Shown: piece after piece, positions 7,292-16,454 of the stretch
How the letters are laid out: each line of letters starts with the position of its first letter
How positions within the stretch are numbered: the first letter of the stretch is position 1
Origin: Pseudomonas luteola NBRC 103146
GTDB taxonomy: Bacteria > Pseudomonadota > Gammaproteobacteria > Pseudomonadales > Pseudomonadaceae
Direction of reading: 5' to 3'
NCBI RefSeq assembly: GCF_002091675.1
Contig: NZ_BDAE01000001.1
Span: 1-64,000, forward strand
DNA: 64,000 nucleotides
The notes under the pieces: generated by a model
What the model was told of the DNA's origin: nothing
Databases searched by the model: none
Seen by the model: the letters and a program-made list of their open reading frames with translations, nothing else
Position numbers and translations under genes: made by a program

Positions 7292-8128
7292 TCAGGCCTG
7301 GCGGGATGCCAGCTCAACGAGCGTGTCCCGCCAATGTGCCTCGGCCGGCAAGGCCAGGAAGTAGGGATTGAGAAAATCCTCCCTCGCCTCGTATGTCAGT
7401 GGCTCACCGTTCAGGTTGAGTACGACGCCACCCGCCCCTTCCAGGACGCCCTGAGCCGCTGCCGTGTCCCATTGAGAAGTTGGCGCTAGTCGGGGATAGC
7501 AGTCCGCCGCACCTTCAGCCAGCAGACAGAACTTCAGCGAGCTGCCGACATTGGCCAGCTTGATCTCGCCCATATGCTCACCCAGCCCAGCCAGAAGTCG
7601 CTCCTGAGTAGGGCTGCTGTGTCGGCGGCTGGCAACGACGGTGAAGCCCTGTACAGGTGTAGGCCGGACATTGATCTCTTCGCCGTCCTCTCCCCGTATA
7701 CGCCAGGCGCCCATTTCTGTTCCGCCACAGTAATACAGGTCACGGGTGGGCACACCGACCACACCAAACACAACGCGCCCCTCTTCCACCAAGGCGATGT
7801 TGACGGTGAACTCTTCGCTGCCGGAGATGAACTCCTTAGTGCCATCCAGCGGATCGACGACCCACCAGCAGCGCCAGCGGGCACGCTCCTCCAGCGAAAT
7901 ATCACACGCTTCTTCCGAGAGTACCGGAATGTCCGGGGTCAGCGCGGCCAAGCCTTCGCTGATGATGCGGTGGGCAGCTAGATCAGCGGCGGTAACCGGC
8001 GAGGCGTCGGCCTTTTCCGTCACGGCCACGTCATTGCGCCAGAAAGGAAGGATCGCGGCACCGGCCTGGCGGACCAGGTCGACAACGTTGAGCACCAGCG
8101 GTGCGGTAATGGAGACGGGTACCATCAT
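7292..8128 (-). CDS. cysQ: 3'(2'),5'-bisphosphate nucleotidase CysQ
   Basis: A 278-residue member of the inositol monophosphatase fold. The metal-binding motifs are present: PVTAADLAAH, LSEEACD, and WVVDPLDGTKEFI with the DPLDGT core, plus the C-terminal WDTAAAQGVLEGAGG. The DGTKEFI extension marks CysQ rather than SuhB. It removes the 3'-phosphate from PAP or PAPS and so protects sulfate assimilation. GGAGG lies 5 bases before the ATG at 8128, deciding the start over an in-frame upstream codon at 8173. It is co-directional with nudE, 53 bases downstream of it, so the two probably form an operon. Confidence 0.9.
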   Translation of the reverse strand: MMVPVSITAPLVLNVVDLVRQAGAAILPFWRNDVAVTEKADASPVTAADLAAHRIISEGLAALTPDIPVLSEEACDISLEERARWRCWWVVDPLDGTKEFISGSEEFTVNIALVEEGRVVFGVVGVPTRDLYYCGGTEMGAWRIRGEDGEEINVRPTPVQGFTVVASRRHSSPTQERLLAGLGEHMGEIKLANVGSSLKFCLLAEGAADCYPRLAPTSQWDTAAAQGVLEGAGGVVLNLNGEPLTYEAREDFLNPYFLALPAEAHWRDTLVELASRQA

Positions 8129-8181
8129 AAAAACCTCCACAGGCAGATGAGGCCGCCTCAATAACGACCGCACAGTAAATG

Positions 8182-8748
8182 TCAGGCGACGAACTCGCCA
8201 CGCTGGATCAACAGATCCCGCACTAAATAGAGCGCAGCCAGTGCGCGTCCTTCGGTAAACCGGGGATTATCCATCAGACTGAATAGCTCGCGTAGGCTGA
8301 TCTTGTCTACCTCGATCGGTTCGGGCTCATCGCCCTGCAAACGCTCGGGATAAAGATCGCGCGCCAACACGACATGAATTTTCTGATTCATGTAGCCGGG
8401 CGACAGAGAGAGCTGCGTCAGATATTCGAGCTGGCGGGCACCGTAACCGGCTTCTTCCTTGAGCTCACGGTTGGCGCCCTCCAGTACGGTCTCGTCCATC
8501 TCGACAAGCCCCTTGGGCAGGGACAGCTGATAATCTTCGGTGCCGCCACAGTATTCTTCAATCAACAGGGCATGCTCGTTGTCCAGCATGGCCACGACCA
8601 TGACCGCGCCCGGGCCGGTCCCCTTGTTGGCCAGTCGTTCATAGGTTCGCTCTTCACCATTGGAAAAACGCAGCTCGACTTCTTCAACCGTGAAAAGACG
8701 ACTCTTGGCAACGATCTGCCGGGCAAGCACAGCGGGTTTCTGGCGCAT
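8182..8748 (-). CDS. nudE: ADP compounds hydrolase NudE
   Basis: A 188-residue Nudix hydrolase. The Nudix box runs from GLVEMDETVLEGA to RELKEEAGY, with the REL-x-EE core intact. It has the NudE-type N-terminus (PAVLARQIVAKSRLF) and the C-terminal FTEGRALAALYLVRD. NudE hydrolyses ADP-ribose, NADH and diadenosine polyphosphates. Adjacent to cysQ on one side and divergent from the HAD nucleotidase on the other, as in other pseudomonads: a small nucleotide clean-up neighbourhood. Confidence 0.88.
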   Translation of the reverse strand: MRQKPAVLARQIVAKSRLFTVEEVELRFSNGEERTYERLANKGTGPGAVMVVAMLDNEHALLIEEYCGGTEDYQLSLPKGLVEMDETVLEGANRELKEEAGYGARQLEYLTQLSLSPGYMNQKIHVVLARDLYPERLQGDEPEPIEVDKISLRELFSLMDNPRFTEGRALAALYLVRDLLIQRGEFVA

Positions 8749-8883
8749 AAACGGCTCCTGAGCGAATCGGGTCGGCTATCATAACGCGCCTTGTTTAATA
8801 ATCCGTGGCCGGGACGATCTGTCTTGGCGTAATCACGAAGAGATGGCTCACCGCGGTTACGGTGGAGTCCAAAAGAGGAAGCC

Positions 8884-9570
8884 ATGCCTACCCTTGCCTG
8901 GAATCAGATCGACACCGTCTTGCTGGATATGGACGGCACGCTGCTCGATTTACACTTCGACAATCATTTCTGGCTGGAATATCTCCCGCAGTGCTACGCC
9001 AAGCATCATGGCCAGTCCTTTGAGTGGGCCATGGCCGAACTGGAGCCACTGTTCGAGGAGAATGCCGGCAAACTGACCTGGTATTGCCTGGACTACTGGA
9101 GCGCTCAACTGGGGCTTTCGATCGCCGCGCTAAAGCGGGATATTGCCCATCTCATTGCCTTGCGCCCCGATGCCGATACGTTTCTGTCTGCCATTCAGGC
9201 AGCAGGCAAGCGGGTCGCCCTGATCACTAATGCCCATCGGGACTCGCTCTCCCTGAAGCTTGAACGTATCGAGCTTGCGCCTTATTTTGACCGGATGATC
9301 AGTTCCCATGACTATGGTTTCCCCAAGGAAGACCAGCAGTTCTGGTTTGCACTGCAGCAGGACTTCGGCTTTGACCCGGCCCGTACACTGTTCATCGACG
9401 ACAGCCTACCCGTTCTACGCAGCGCCCAGCGGTATGGCATCGCTCACCTTCTGGCGGTACGTAATCCCGATAGTCGCCAGGGCCCGCGGGACACCGCTGA
9501 ATTCGAGGCGGTAGACGATTATCGAGAGCTGCTACCACCCCAGGAGACGGTGGCTACGTCACACTCCTGA
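8884..9570 (+). CDS. yrfG: HAD-superfamily GMP/IMP nucleotidase (YrfG-like)
   Basis: A 228-residue haloacid-dehalogenase-type phosphatase. Motif I is LLDMDGTLLDL with the nucleophilic Asp, motif II is ALITNAHRDSL, and motif III/IV is SHDYGFPKEDQQFW with FIDDSLPVLRSA. The long insert after motif I (HFDNHFWLEYLP) is the cap seen in YrfG, which hydrolyses GMP and IMP. AGAGGA precedes the ATG. It is divergent from nudE and cysQ, whose products also act on nucleotides. Confidence 0.85.
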   Translation: MPTLAWNQIDTVLLDMDGTLLDLHFDNHFWLEYLPQCYAKHHGQSFEWAMAELEPLFEENAGKLTWYCLDYWSAQLGLSIAALKRDIAHLIALRPDADTFLSAIQAAGKRVALITNAHRDSLSLKLERIELAPYFDRMISSHDYGFPKEDQQFWFALQQDFGFDPARTLFIDDSLPVLRSAQRYGIAHLLAVRNPDSRQGPRDTAEFEAVDDYRELLPPQETVATSHS

Positions 9571-9711
9571 GCGTGACCTGCGCACAGACGCCTCATGCCT
9601 GGGTTGACCCTGCCGGCGAAGCGGCGCAACGTTTCAGCGCGACCCAGTGTGAAGTGATGATGCACTGGGCCGGCGTTTAGTCCCCTGGTTAACCTTTTCA
9701 GGACTGCCTCT

Positions 9712-10317
9712 ATGAACGCTTTTCGACGCACCCTGCCGCTTCGCGGCGCTGTCTGGTTGTCTGCCCTTACGCTTGTGTTCTGTGCTTCGGCCGATGCTGC
9801 CCAGAACACGAGTGGCTTTACGCCTTTGCTTGATAAGATCAACGCTCGCACCTCAACGGCCGATCAGGTTGCGCTGAGCAAATGGGACAGCGGCAAGCCG
9901 GTCCTCGACACCCAACGAGAGGCGGATGTCCTGGCCCGGGTTCGTAATGAAGCCGCCGCTCACGGTTTGCAGCCCGATGATGCGCAGCGCTTCTTTTCCG
10001 ATCAGATCGAGGCTAACAAGTGGGTCCAGTATGGACTGCTGGATCGCTGGCATGCCATCGATAAGGCACCCAACAAGACGCGCCCGGACCTTGCCGTGGT
10101 TCGTAAGCAGCTCGATCAGCTGCAGAGCGAGCTGCTCGATGCACTCCAGGCTGCCGAGCCGCTACGCAAGGCGCCGGACTGCCCACATGTCGCAGCCCGT
10201 GCGGTGAGCACCTATGCCACGGCACATGCACTTGATTCTCTGCATCGGCTGGCGTTAGTCCGCGGTATGGCCAATGTCTGCCAGGGGTCGCAGCAGCAGG
10301 TGGCTGCCACTGATTAA
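9712..10317 (+). CDS. Exported chorismate mutase, AroQ gamma class
   Basis: A 201-residue protein with a signal peptide of about 30 residues ending ASADA, so it acts in the periplasm. The mature part is all helical and fits the monofunctional secreted AroQ (*AroQ) class: LDKINARTSTADQVALSKW carries the first catalytic arginine and lysine, followed by READVLARVRNEA and FFSDQIEANKWVQYGLL. The second half with a C-x~30-C pair is the gamma-class regulatory-like repeat. It converts chorismate to prephenate; why this occurs outside the cytoplasm is not settled. It is preceded by an AGGA site and followed by a strong inverted repeat (10331-10359). Confidence 0.8.
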   Translation: MNAFRRTLPLRGAVWLSALTLVFCASADAAQNTSGFTPLLDKINARTSTADQVALSKWDSGKPVLDTQREADVLARVRNEAAAHGLQPDDAQRFFSDQIEANKWVQYGLLDRWHAIDKAPNKTRPDLAVVRKQLDQLQSELLDALQAAEPLRKAPDCPHVAARAVSTYATAHALDSLHRLALVRGMANVCQGSQQQVAATD

Positions 10318-10330
10318 CGTACGGCCTGAC

Positions 10331-10359
10331 GTGCCTGCCATGGGGAACCCGGCAGGCAC
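10331..10359 (+). terminator. Strong hairpin after the chorismate mutase gene
   Basis: A perfect 9-bp stem GTGCCTGCC / GGCAGGCAC with an 11-base loop lies 13 bases after the stop codon. There is no T-run after it, so it may protect the 3' end or act with Rho rather than as an intrinsic terminator. Confidence 0.4.
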
Positions 10360-10450
10360 CCTTCGTCATTCAATTCTGTTCCTTACTCTATCTACAGCGC
10401 TATGCTGATAGATTCTGCCTTCATGCTGCCGGAAGCCTGTCCGCCTGATC

Positions 10451-11338
10451 ATGGACATCAAACAGCTTAAATTCCTGATTGCCCTGGATGAAACGCGCCA
10501 CTTCGGCCAAGCGGCCGAACGGTGCTACGTCACTCAGCCAACCCTTTCCATGCGCCTGCGTAGCCTTGAAGAAGAGCTGGGACTTGAGCTGGTACGTCGG
10601 GGTCAGCGCTTCGAAGGCTTTACCGAGGCGGGCCAGCGTATTCTGGCCTGGGCCCGGACCCTTATGGCGGCACATGAGGGGCTCTATGCGGAAGCCGCCG
10701 CCTATAAAGGGCAGCTGGTTGGCACCCTGCGCCTGGGGATCGTCCCCCTGGCCAGCTATGACCCTATGCCTCTGCTGCATCACCTGCGCCAGTTGCACAG
10801 CAATCTGCGCTTTCAGTTATCAGTGTTGAGTACCGAGCATATTCTCGAACAGCTGGCGAGCAACCAGCTCGACCTGGGAATCTCCTATCTCAGCCATCTC
10901 AACGATCAGATGTTTGAAAGCCAGTCACTGACCGAAACCCGAATGGGCTTGTTGTTCGACCAGCGTCATTTTCAGTTCGACGAGCAGGAGCTGAGCTGGG
11001 AACGGGTAGCCGATTTGCCCCTGGGTCTGCTCACGGGAGGAATGCACTTTCGCCAATCGGTCGATCACGGTTTTCGCAGTCGTGGCCTCACGCCCCGGCC
11101 TGTACTGGAAAGCGATGCCGTGCATCTGCTCCTGCAAGCAGTCAATGCGGGACTATGTTGCGCCGTGATGCCACTCAAAGGTGGGTTCGACGCGCTGACC
11201 GAGCACTCTTGCCTGCTTCCGATTCAGGGTGGGCGAGCCCTGGCACCGCTTGGGCTGATCATCCGGCGTACCGCGCCGCGCCTGCCAGTGGCCGAAGCCT
11301 GTTTTGCTGAAGCGCGCCTGCTGTACTCAGGTAAATGA
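10451..11338 (+). CDS. LysR family transcriptional regulator upstream of fdhD
   Basis: A 295-residue LysR protein. The helix-turn-helix (HFGQAAERCYVTQPTLSMRL, residues about 17-36) is followed by the linker helix LEEELGLELVRR and a full effector domain starting at about residue 90 (LVGTLRLGIVPLAS). It lies about 115 bases upstream of fdhD and the formate dehydrogenase gene in the same direction, so it may regulate them. It differs from OxyR in lacking the spaced redox cysteines; cysteines are at CCAVMP and a few scattered sites. The inducer is unknown. Confidence 0.82.
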   Translation: MDIKQLKFLIALDETRHFGQAAERCYVTQPTLSMRLRSLEEELGLELVRRGQRFEGFTEAGQRILAWARTLMAAHEGLYAEAAAYKGQLVGTLRLGIVPLASYDPMPLLHHLRQLHSNLRFQLSVLSTEHILEQLASNQLDLGISYLSHLNDQMFESQSLTETRMGLLFDQRHFQFDEQELSWERVADLPLGLLTGGMHFRQSVDHGFRSRGLTPRPVLESDAVHLLLQAVNAGLCCAVMPLKGGFDALTEHSCLLPIQGGRALAPLGLIIRRTAPRLPVAEACFAEARLLYSGK

Positions 11339-11453
11339 AAACGGTCGCTTGATAAGCCCCATCTATCGCCATATCGGTACCAGCGATTAGACGTCGCACC
11401 TTAATAGGCTTAGGCTTTGATCTGTGTCAAACAGCCGCAGGCCAATTGCTGCT

Positions 11454-12302
11454 ATGTCCCGCTCGAATCCGCATGCTGATACACCCTCGGAACAGCCCGC
11501 CAGCCAAGCGCTGCACGGGTATACCTATGCCGAGCTGAAGAACCCGGAAGTCACTGGCCAGACGCCATTGGCTGAAGAGTGTGCCGTTGCCATTTCCTAC
11601 AATGGCATCAGCCACACCGTCATGATGGCTACACCTGCCGACATCGAGGATTTCGTTGCGGGCCTGAGTTTAAGCGCTGGAATCATTCATTCCATCGACG
11701 ACATCTATGGCATGCAGGTACGCCGCGTCGGTGAAGCCCTGAATGTTGAGGTCGAAATTTCCAGCCGGACGTTCTGGGCCTTGAAAAGCCAGCGTCGCCA
11801 GATGGCCGGAACCAGCGGATGCGGCCTGTGTGGCGTCGAGGCGCTTGAGCAGGCACTGCCGCAACTGGATCGGCTGCGTAAGGTGCAGCTGCCACCTGCC
11901 GAGCATCTGGCCAATCTGCGCCAGCGTATCAACGAGGCTCAGCAGTTGGGTCAGCGTAGTGGCGCCGTCCATGCGGCACTGTTTGCCAATGCCGAAGGTG
12001 AGCTAGGCCTTTGCCGTGAAGATATCGGCCGCCATAACGCGTTGGACAAGCTGATCGGCGCCTTGATGCGCCAGAAGGTCAATACCCGTGCCGGCTTTGT
12101 CGTGGTGACCAGCCGCTGCAGCCTGGAGCTGATCCACAAAGCGGTTCGCGCCAACCTGGCAACGCTTGTCACTCTGTCCGCGCCCACTGGCCTCGCCGTG
12201 GAATGGGCCCGTCGGCATCGTCTCAACCTTATTCATTTACCTCATCAGTCTCCGCCTCGCGTGTACAGCCCGGCGCCGCTCATTCCAGAACATCGGGAGT
12301 AG
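11454..12302 (+). CDS. fdhD: Formate dehydrogenase accessory sulfurtransferase FdhD
   Basis: About 282 residues. FdhD transfers sulfur from IscS to the molybdenum cofactor of formate dehydrogenase and is needed for its activity. The core signatures are VAISYNGISHTVMMATP, the functional CxxC in GTSGCGLCGVEAL, AALFANAEGEL, and EDIGRHNALDKLIG. ATG at 11454 gives an N-terminus close to usual length; an in-frame GTG at 11424 would add ten residues, and neither has a strong ribosome binding site. The gene ends 2 bases before the formate dehydrogenase start codon, so the two are tightly coupled, which matches their partnership. Confidence 0.9.
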   Translation: MSRSNPHADTPSEQPASQALHGYTYAELKNPEVTGQTPLAEECAVAISYNGISHTVMMATPADIEDFVAGLSLSAGIIHSIDDIYGMQVRRVGEALNVEVEISSRTFWALKSQRRQMAGTSGCGLCGVEALEQALPQLDRLRKVQLPPAEHLANLRQRINEAQQLGQRSGAVHAALFANAEGELGLCREDIGRHNALDKLIGALMRQKVNTRAGFVVVTSRCSLELIHKAVRANLATLVTLSAPTGLAVEWARRHRLNLIHLPHQSPPRVYSPAPLIPEHRE

Positions 12303-12304
12303 TC

Positions 12305-14626
12305 ATGAGCAAGCAAAAATCTTCTTATAAACCCTATCAAGGCCCTGCCGCGGGCTGGGGTGCGCTGAAAAGTGTCGTGCACTTCTGGCTCGACAGCGGC
12401 AAGGCCGTCAAGAATATCCGGACCCTGCTCAAGACCAATCAGGACCACGGCTTCGACTGCCCTGGCTGCGCCTGGGGTGAAGCACCGGAAAACGGCCTGG
12501 TGAAGTTCTGCGAGAACGGCGCCAAGGCGGTGAACTGGGAAGCGACCAGCCGCCGTGTAGATGCTGCGTTCTTTGCCAAGCACAGCGTCAGCAGCCTGAG
12601 CACGCAAAGCGATTACTGGCTCGAATACCAGGGCCGCTTGACCGAGCCGATGCGCTACAACCCGGCGACTGATCACTATGTGCCGATCAGCTGGGATGAT
12701 GCCTTCCAGACCATCGCCAAACACCTGAAGGCGCTGGAAAACCCTAACCAGGCCGAGTTTTACACTTCCGGTCGTGCCAGCAACGAGGCTGCCTTCCTGT
12801 ATCAGCTGTTCGTGCGGGCCTATGGCACCAACAATTTCCCGGACTGCTCCAACATGTGCCACGAGGCCAGTGGTGTAGGCCTGGGCCGCAGCATAGGCGT
12901 TGGCAAGGGTACGGTGACCTATGAGGACATGGAGCACGCCGATGCGATCTTCGTGGTGGGCCAGAACCCTGGCACCAACCATCCACGGATGATTGAGGTG
13001 TTGCGCAACGCTGTGAAGCGCGGTGCTCAGGTAGTCAGTTTCAATCCGCTCAAGGAGCGTGGTCTGGAGCGCTTCCAGCATCCCCAGAGCCCGGTCGAGA
13101 TGCTGACCAACAACTCGCGCCCGACCAATACGGCCTATTTCCGCCCAGCCCTGGGTGGCGACATGGCGGCCATGCGTGGGATAGCCAAGTTCCTGCTGCA
13201 ATGGGAGCGTGAGGCGCAGCTGAACGGCACGTCACCGGTGTTCGACCATGACTTCATCCAGAACCATACCTTGGGTGTCGATAGTTACCTGGCCGTGCTG
13301 GATACTACGTCCTGGGAACAGATTGTGGAGCAGTCAGGCCTGACCCTGGCGGAGATCGAGCAGGCCGCACGCATGTATGCCAGGGCTGAGCGAGTGATCA
13401 TCTGCTGGGCCATGGGTGTGACCCAGCATCGCCACTCTGTGCCTACCGTTCAGGAAATCGCCAACCTGCAACTGCTGCGCGGCAATGTGGGCAAGCCGGG
13501 CGCTGGCCTGTGCCCGGTTCGCGGTCACAGCAATGTGCAGGGCGACCGTACCATGGGGATCGATGAGAAGGCTCCGGCCTGGCTTAGCGATGCCCTGGAA
13601 AAGCGCTTCGACTTCAAGGCACCCCGTGAGCGCGGCCATAACACGGTGGAGGCCATCGCTGCCATGTTGGCGGGCGATGCCAAGGTCTTTATCGGACTGG
13701 GCGGCAACTTTGCCCAGGCGACACCGGATACACCGCGGACTCATCAGGCACTGCGCAATTGCGACCTGACCGTACACATCGCGACCAAGCTCAACCGTAG
13801 CCATCTGGTGACAGGCAAGCAAGCGCTGATCCTGCCATGCCTTGGCCGTACCGAGCTGGATCTGCAAGCCAGCGGTAAGCAGGCCATTACGGTAGAAGAC
13901 AGCTTCAGCATGGTCCATGCCTCGGCAGGGGTGCTCAAGCCACTGTCTCGCCAGATGCGCTCCGAGCCGGCCATTGTTGCAGGGATTGCCAAGGCAACAC
14001 TGGGCAACCACCCTGTAGATTGGGAGTGGTTGATTGAAGACTACGACCGCATCCGCGACCTGATCGCCGATGTGATCCCGGGCTTCAAGAACTTCAACGT
14101 GCGCCTGGACAATCCTGGCGGTTTCTACCTGGGCAACAAGGCACGTGATCGCGTCTGGAACACGATGACTGGCAAGGCCAACTTTGCGCCCAGCCAGTTG
14201 CCAGAGAATCTGATCCCGGAAGCGGCTCGCCAGAATGGCCAGAAGCCTGACCTGATCCTGCAGACCATGCGTTCGCACGATCAATACAACACAACGGTGT
14301 ACAGCCTGGATGACCGTTACCGGGGTGTGAAAGGTCAGCGTGACGTGGTCTTTGTCAACGAAGCGGACATCCGCCGCCTGGGTTATGAGCCAGGCCAGAA
14401 GGTGGACATGGTCTCGCTGTGGGACGATGGGATCGAGCGTCGTGTCAGTGGCTTTACGCTGCTGCCGTTCGATATTCCTGAAGGTCAGGCGGCGGCCTAC
14501 TATCCTGAGACCAATCCGCTGGTGCCATTGGAAAGCTACGGTAAGGACAGCTTTACGCCTACCTCCAAATTCGTAGCCATTCGCGTGGAGCCAGCGCAAA
14601 GCAACACCATCGCTTCGGTCGCCTGA
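12305..14626 (+). CDS. FdhF/YdeP-type molybdopterin oxidoreductase (formate dehydrogenase-like)
   Basis: A 773-residue molybdopterin oxidoreductase of the YdeP family. The N-terminal CPGCAWG with a following FCENGAK is the family's cysteine region. NFPDCSNMCHEASGVGLG, QNPGTNHPRM and HSNVQGDRTMG are the bis-MGD-binding segments, and the molydopterin dinucleotide-binding domain occupies the last 130 residues (TMRSHDQYNTTVYSLDDRYRG). No selenocysteine codon is needed. The immediately upstream fdhD supports a formate-dehydrogenase role, but YdeP-type enzymes have poorly defined substrates and could have another oxidation role, such as in acid stress. The start follows fdhD by 2 bases with GGGAG within the fdhD end. 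Confidence 0.85.
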   Translation: MSKQKSSYKPYQGPAAGWGALKSVVHFWLDSGKAVKNIRTLLKTNQDHGFDCPGCAWGEAPENGLVKFCENGAKAVNWEATSRRVDAAFFAKHSVSSLSTQSDYWLEYQGRLTEPMRYNPATDHYVPISWDDAFQTIAKHLKALENPNQAEFYTSGRASNEAAFLYQLFVRAYGTNNFPDCSNMCHEASGVGLGRSIGVGKGTVTYEDMEHADAIFVVGQNPGTNHPRMIEVLRNAVKRGAQVVSFNPLKERGLERFQHPQSPVEMLTNNSRPTNTAYFRPALGGDMAAMRGIAKFLLQWEREAQLNGTSPVFDHDFIQNHTLGVDSYLAVLDTTSWEQIVEQSGLTLAEIEQAARMYARAERVIICWAMGVTQHRHSVPTVQEIANLQLLRGNVGKPGAGLCPVRGHSNVQGDRTMGIDEKAPAWLSDALEKRFDFKAPRERGHNTVEAIAAMLAGDAKVFIGLGGNFAQATPDTPRTHQALRNCDLTVHIATKLNRSHLVTGKQALILPCLGRTELDLQASGKQAITVEDSFSMVHASAGVLKPLSRQMRSEPAIVAGIAKATLGNHPVDWEWLIEDYDRIRDLIADVIPGFKNFNVRLDNPGGFYLGNKARDRVWNTMTGKANFAPSQLPENLIPEAARQNGQKPDLILQTMRSHDQYNTTVYSLDDRYRGVKGQRDVVFVNEADIRRLGYEPGQKVDMVSLWDDGIERRVSGFTLLPFDIPEGQAAAYYPETNPLVPLESYGKDSFTPTSKFVAIRVEPAQSNTIASVA

Positions 14627-14642
14627 TACCGAGCGAATAGCT

Positions 14643-14673
14643 TGCCGTCGATACAGGCGGCAGGCTGCTTTTT
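14643..14673 (+). terminator. Probable terminator after the formate dehydrogenase gene
   Basis: TGCCGTC and GGCGGCA can pair with one G-T wobble around a 7-base loop; a CTTTTTAT tail follows 6 bases later. The fit is moderate. Confidence 0.4.
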
Positions 14674-14720
14674 ATGGCTGGGCTCTATACTAAAGGGCCC
14701 AAGGCCATCCTCTCTTTCCC

Positions 14721-15286
14721 ATGCATCGCCTCCCTGACTGGATAGCTGAAGACCCGCTGCGCTGCCAAGTGCTGGCCTGTGTTGCCCAGTTGCACTTGCC
14801 GGATGCCTGGTAGCCGCCGGATTCGTGCGCAATCTGGTCTGGGATCACCTGCACGGTTACACGGTTCCTACCCCGCTGACGGACATCGACGTCATCTATT
14901 TTGACCCTGCCTGCCGTGACCCTGAGAGAGATACTGAGCTTGAGAATCGGCTCAGGGCCTGTGCGACCCTGCCCTGGTCCGTCAAGAATCAGGCCCGTAT
15001 GCATAAGCGTAACGGGGATGCGCCCTATCACAGCAGCCTGGATGCCATGAGCTATTGGGTGGAGATGGAAACGGCCTTAGCGGCCCGCCTCCTGACTAGC
15101 GGACAGATCGAAATCGCCAGCCCGTTTGTTCAGCATGGTCTCTTCAAGCTGCACGTAACGCCTAACCTAAAGCGTTACAAACCGGAGGTTTTCAGGCAAC
15201 GACAGCACGAGAAAGGCTGGGCGCGCCGGTGGCCGAAACTTCGGTTTCTACCTGCAGCACCTATACCGCCCCACCTGCCAGACTGA
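14721..15286 (+). pseudogene. Nucleotidyltransferase family protein (DUF925-like) broken by a frameshift
   Basis: Two adjoining frames together encode a normal-looking protein. Frame one starts at ATG 14721 and gives 30 residues, MHRLPDWIAEDPLRC through LHLPDAW, then hits TAG at 14811. Shifting back one base at 14810 continues as VAAGFVRNLVWDHLHGY and on for another 150 residues to 15286, with TDIDVIYFDP carrying the acidic catalytic pair. The junction reads GCCTGGTAGCC, where GCCTGGGTAGCC would keep the frame open, so one G is missing from a G run. The intact product would be about 188 residues, the usual size for this nucleotidyltransferase-like family. Either this gene has recently decayed or the base is missing from the sequence. 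Confidence 0.75.
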
Positions 15287-15406
15287 TTGCCATACAGGAA
15301 AAATTGTTTTTCGAACTCGAACAACCCATGAGACTCCATTGCCTACCGATTACACTCATGGAAGACCGGTCATCATGGATATCAGGCTCAGGGACCTAGG
15401 AACCTT

Positions 15407-16414
15407 ATGAACGCTGCATCGCTCCCCCTCGATCATCCCTTCGCTCACCACAATGGGTTTAACCGGGTCTTCGCGCCGGACAGGCTTACCCTGGGCTTTA
15501 TTCTGCCGGTGGCAAGCTACCCGAACGAGCCGGGACCTTCGCTTGAGCATCACGCCGAGCTGACGCAGCTGGCCGATCAGTTAGGCTTCGCTGCGCTCTG
15601 GGCCAGGGACGTACCGTTTTACGATCCAGGTTTTGGCGACATGGGGCAGGTCTTCGAGGCGTTTACCTACCTGGGCTTTCTGGCCGGCACCACCAAACGA
15701 ATTACGCTGGCGACCGGCAGTGCCGTGATCACCCTGCGCCACCCGCTGCACCTGGCCAAAATGGCCGCCTCGGTTGACCAGCTCTCCAGCGGGCGGCTCG
15801 TGCTGGGTATCGCCTCGGGAGATCGACCTGTCGAGTATCCCGCCTTTGGCCTGGAAGATGAGTACGAGCAGCGCGGCGACCGCTTCCGCGAAGCGTTCGA
15901 GATGTTCCGCCTGGCCAGCGAAACGCCTTTCCCTAACGGTGACTTCGACCGCTTTGGCGATCTGCAGGGGCTGGCCGATCTGGTCCCCAAACCATTCAAC
16001 GGCCGCATCCCTGCCTTCGTTACAGGTCGTAGCCGTCAGGCAATGGACTGGATTGCCGCCAATGCCGACGGCTGGTTCTACTATTTCATTGGCGTCGAGC
16101 ATGTCTCGGCCATTACCACATTGTGGCGCGAAACCATCAAGCGCGTCACGGGCGAAGAGACGTTCAAGCCTTTTGCCCAGGGCATGTTCTTCGATCTGGC
16201 TGAAGATCCGGACCAGGCCCCCATGCCTATTCATGCCGGACTCAGGATTGGTCGTCGCTACCTGGTGGATTATCTTGAGCATATGCAACGCCGAGGGGTG
16301 AACCACGCCGCTTTGAATCTGAAGTCGTCCCGCCGCCCGGCCAAGGAAGTGGTTCAGGAACTGGCTGAATATGTCTTGCCGCACTTCCCTTCCCATGAAC
16401 CTCTTGAGCCGTGA
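15407..16414 (+). CDS. LLM-class (luciferase-like) flavin oxidoreductase
   Basis: A 335-residue TIM-barrel protein of the bacterial luciferase-like superfamily. It has the N-terminal strand LTLGFILPV, the flavin-proximal ALWARDVPFYDPGFGD, the LATGSAVITLRHPLHLAKMAASVDQLS and GRLVLGIASGDRP signatures, and FVTGRSRQAMDW in the phosphate-binding region. It should use reduced FMN or F420-like cofactor to oxidise a small substrate, which is not identifiable. Start ATG at 15407 follows CTAGGAA. It is followed 40 bases later by an MDR-type reductase gene in the same direction, suggesting an operon. Confidence 0.8.
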   Translation: MNAASLPLDHPFAHHNGFNRVFAPDRLTLGFILPVASYPNEPGPSLEHHAELTQLADQLGFAALWARDVPFYDPGFGDMGQVFEAFTYLGFLAGTTKRITLATGSAVITLRHPLHLAKMAASVDQLSSGRLVLGIASGDRPVEYPAFGLEDEYEQRGDRFREAFEMFRLASETPFPNGDFDRFGDLQGLADLVPKPFNGRIPAFVTGRSRQAMDWIAANADGWFYYFIGVEHVSAITTLWRETIKRVTGEETFKPFAQGMFFDLAEDPDQAPMPIHAGLRIGRRYLVDYLEHMQRRGVNHAALNLKSSRRPAKEVVQELAEYVLPHFPSHEPLEP

Positions 16415-16454
16415 GGACTCAAGAGAACTCAGACTTAACAAGGGAGAGTGCTCC

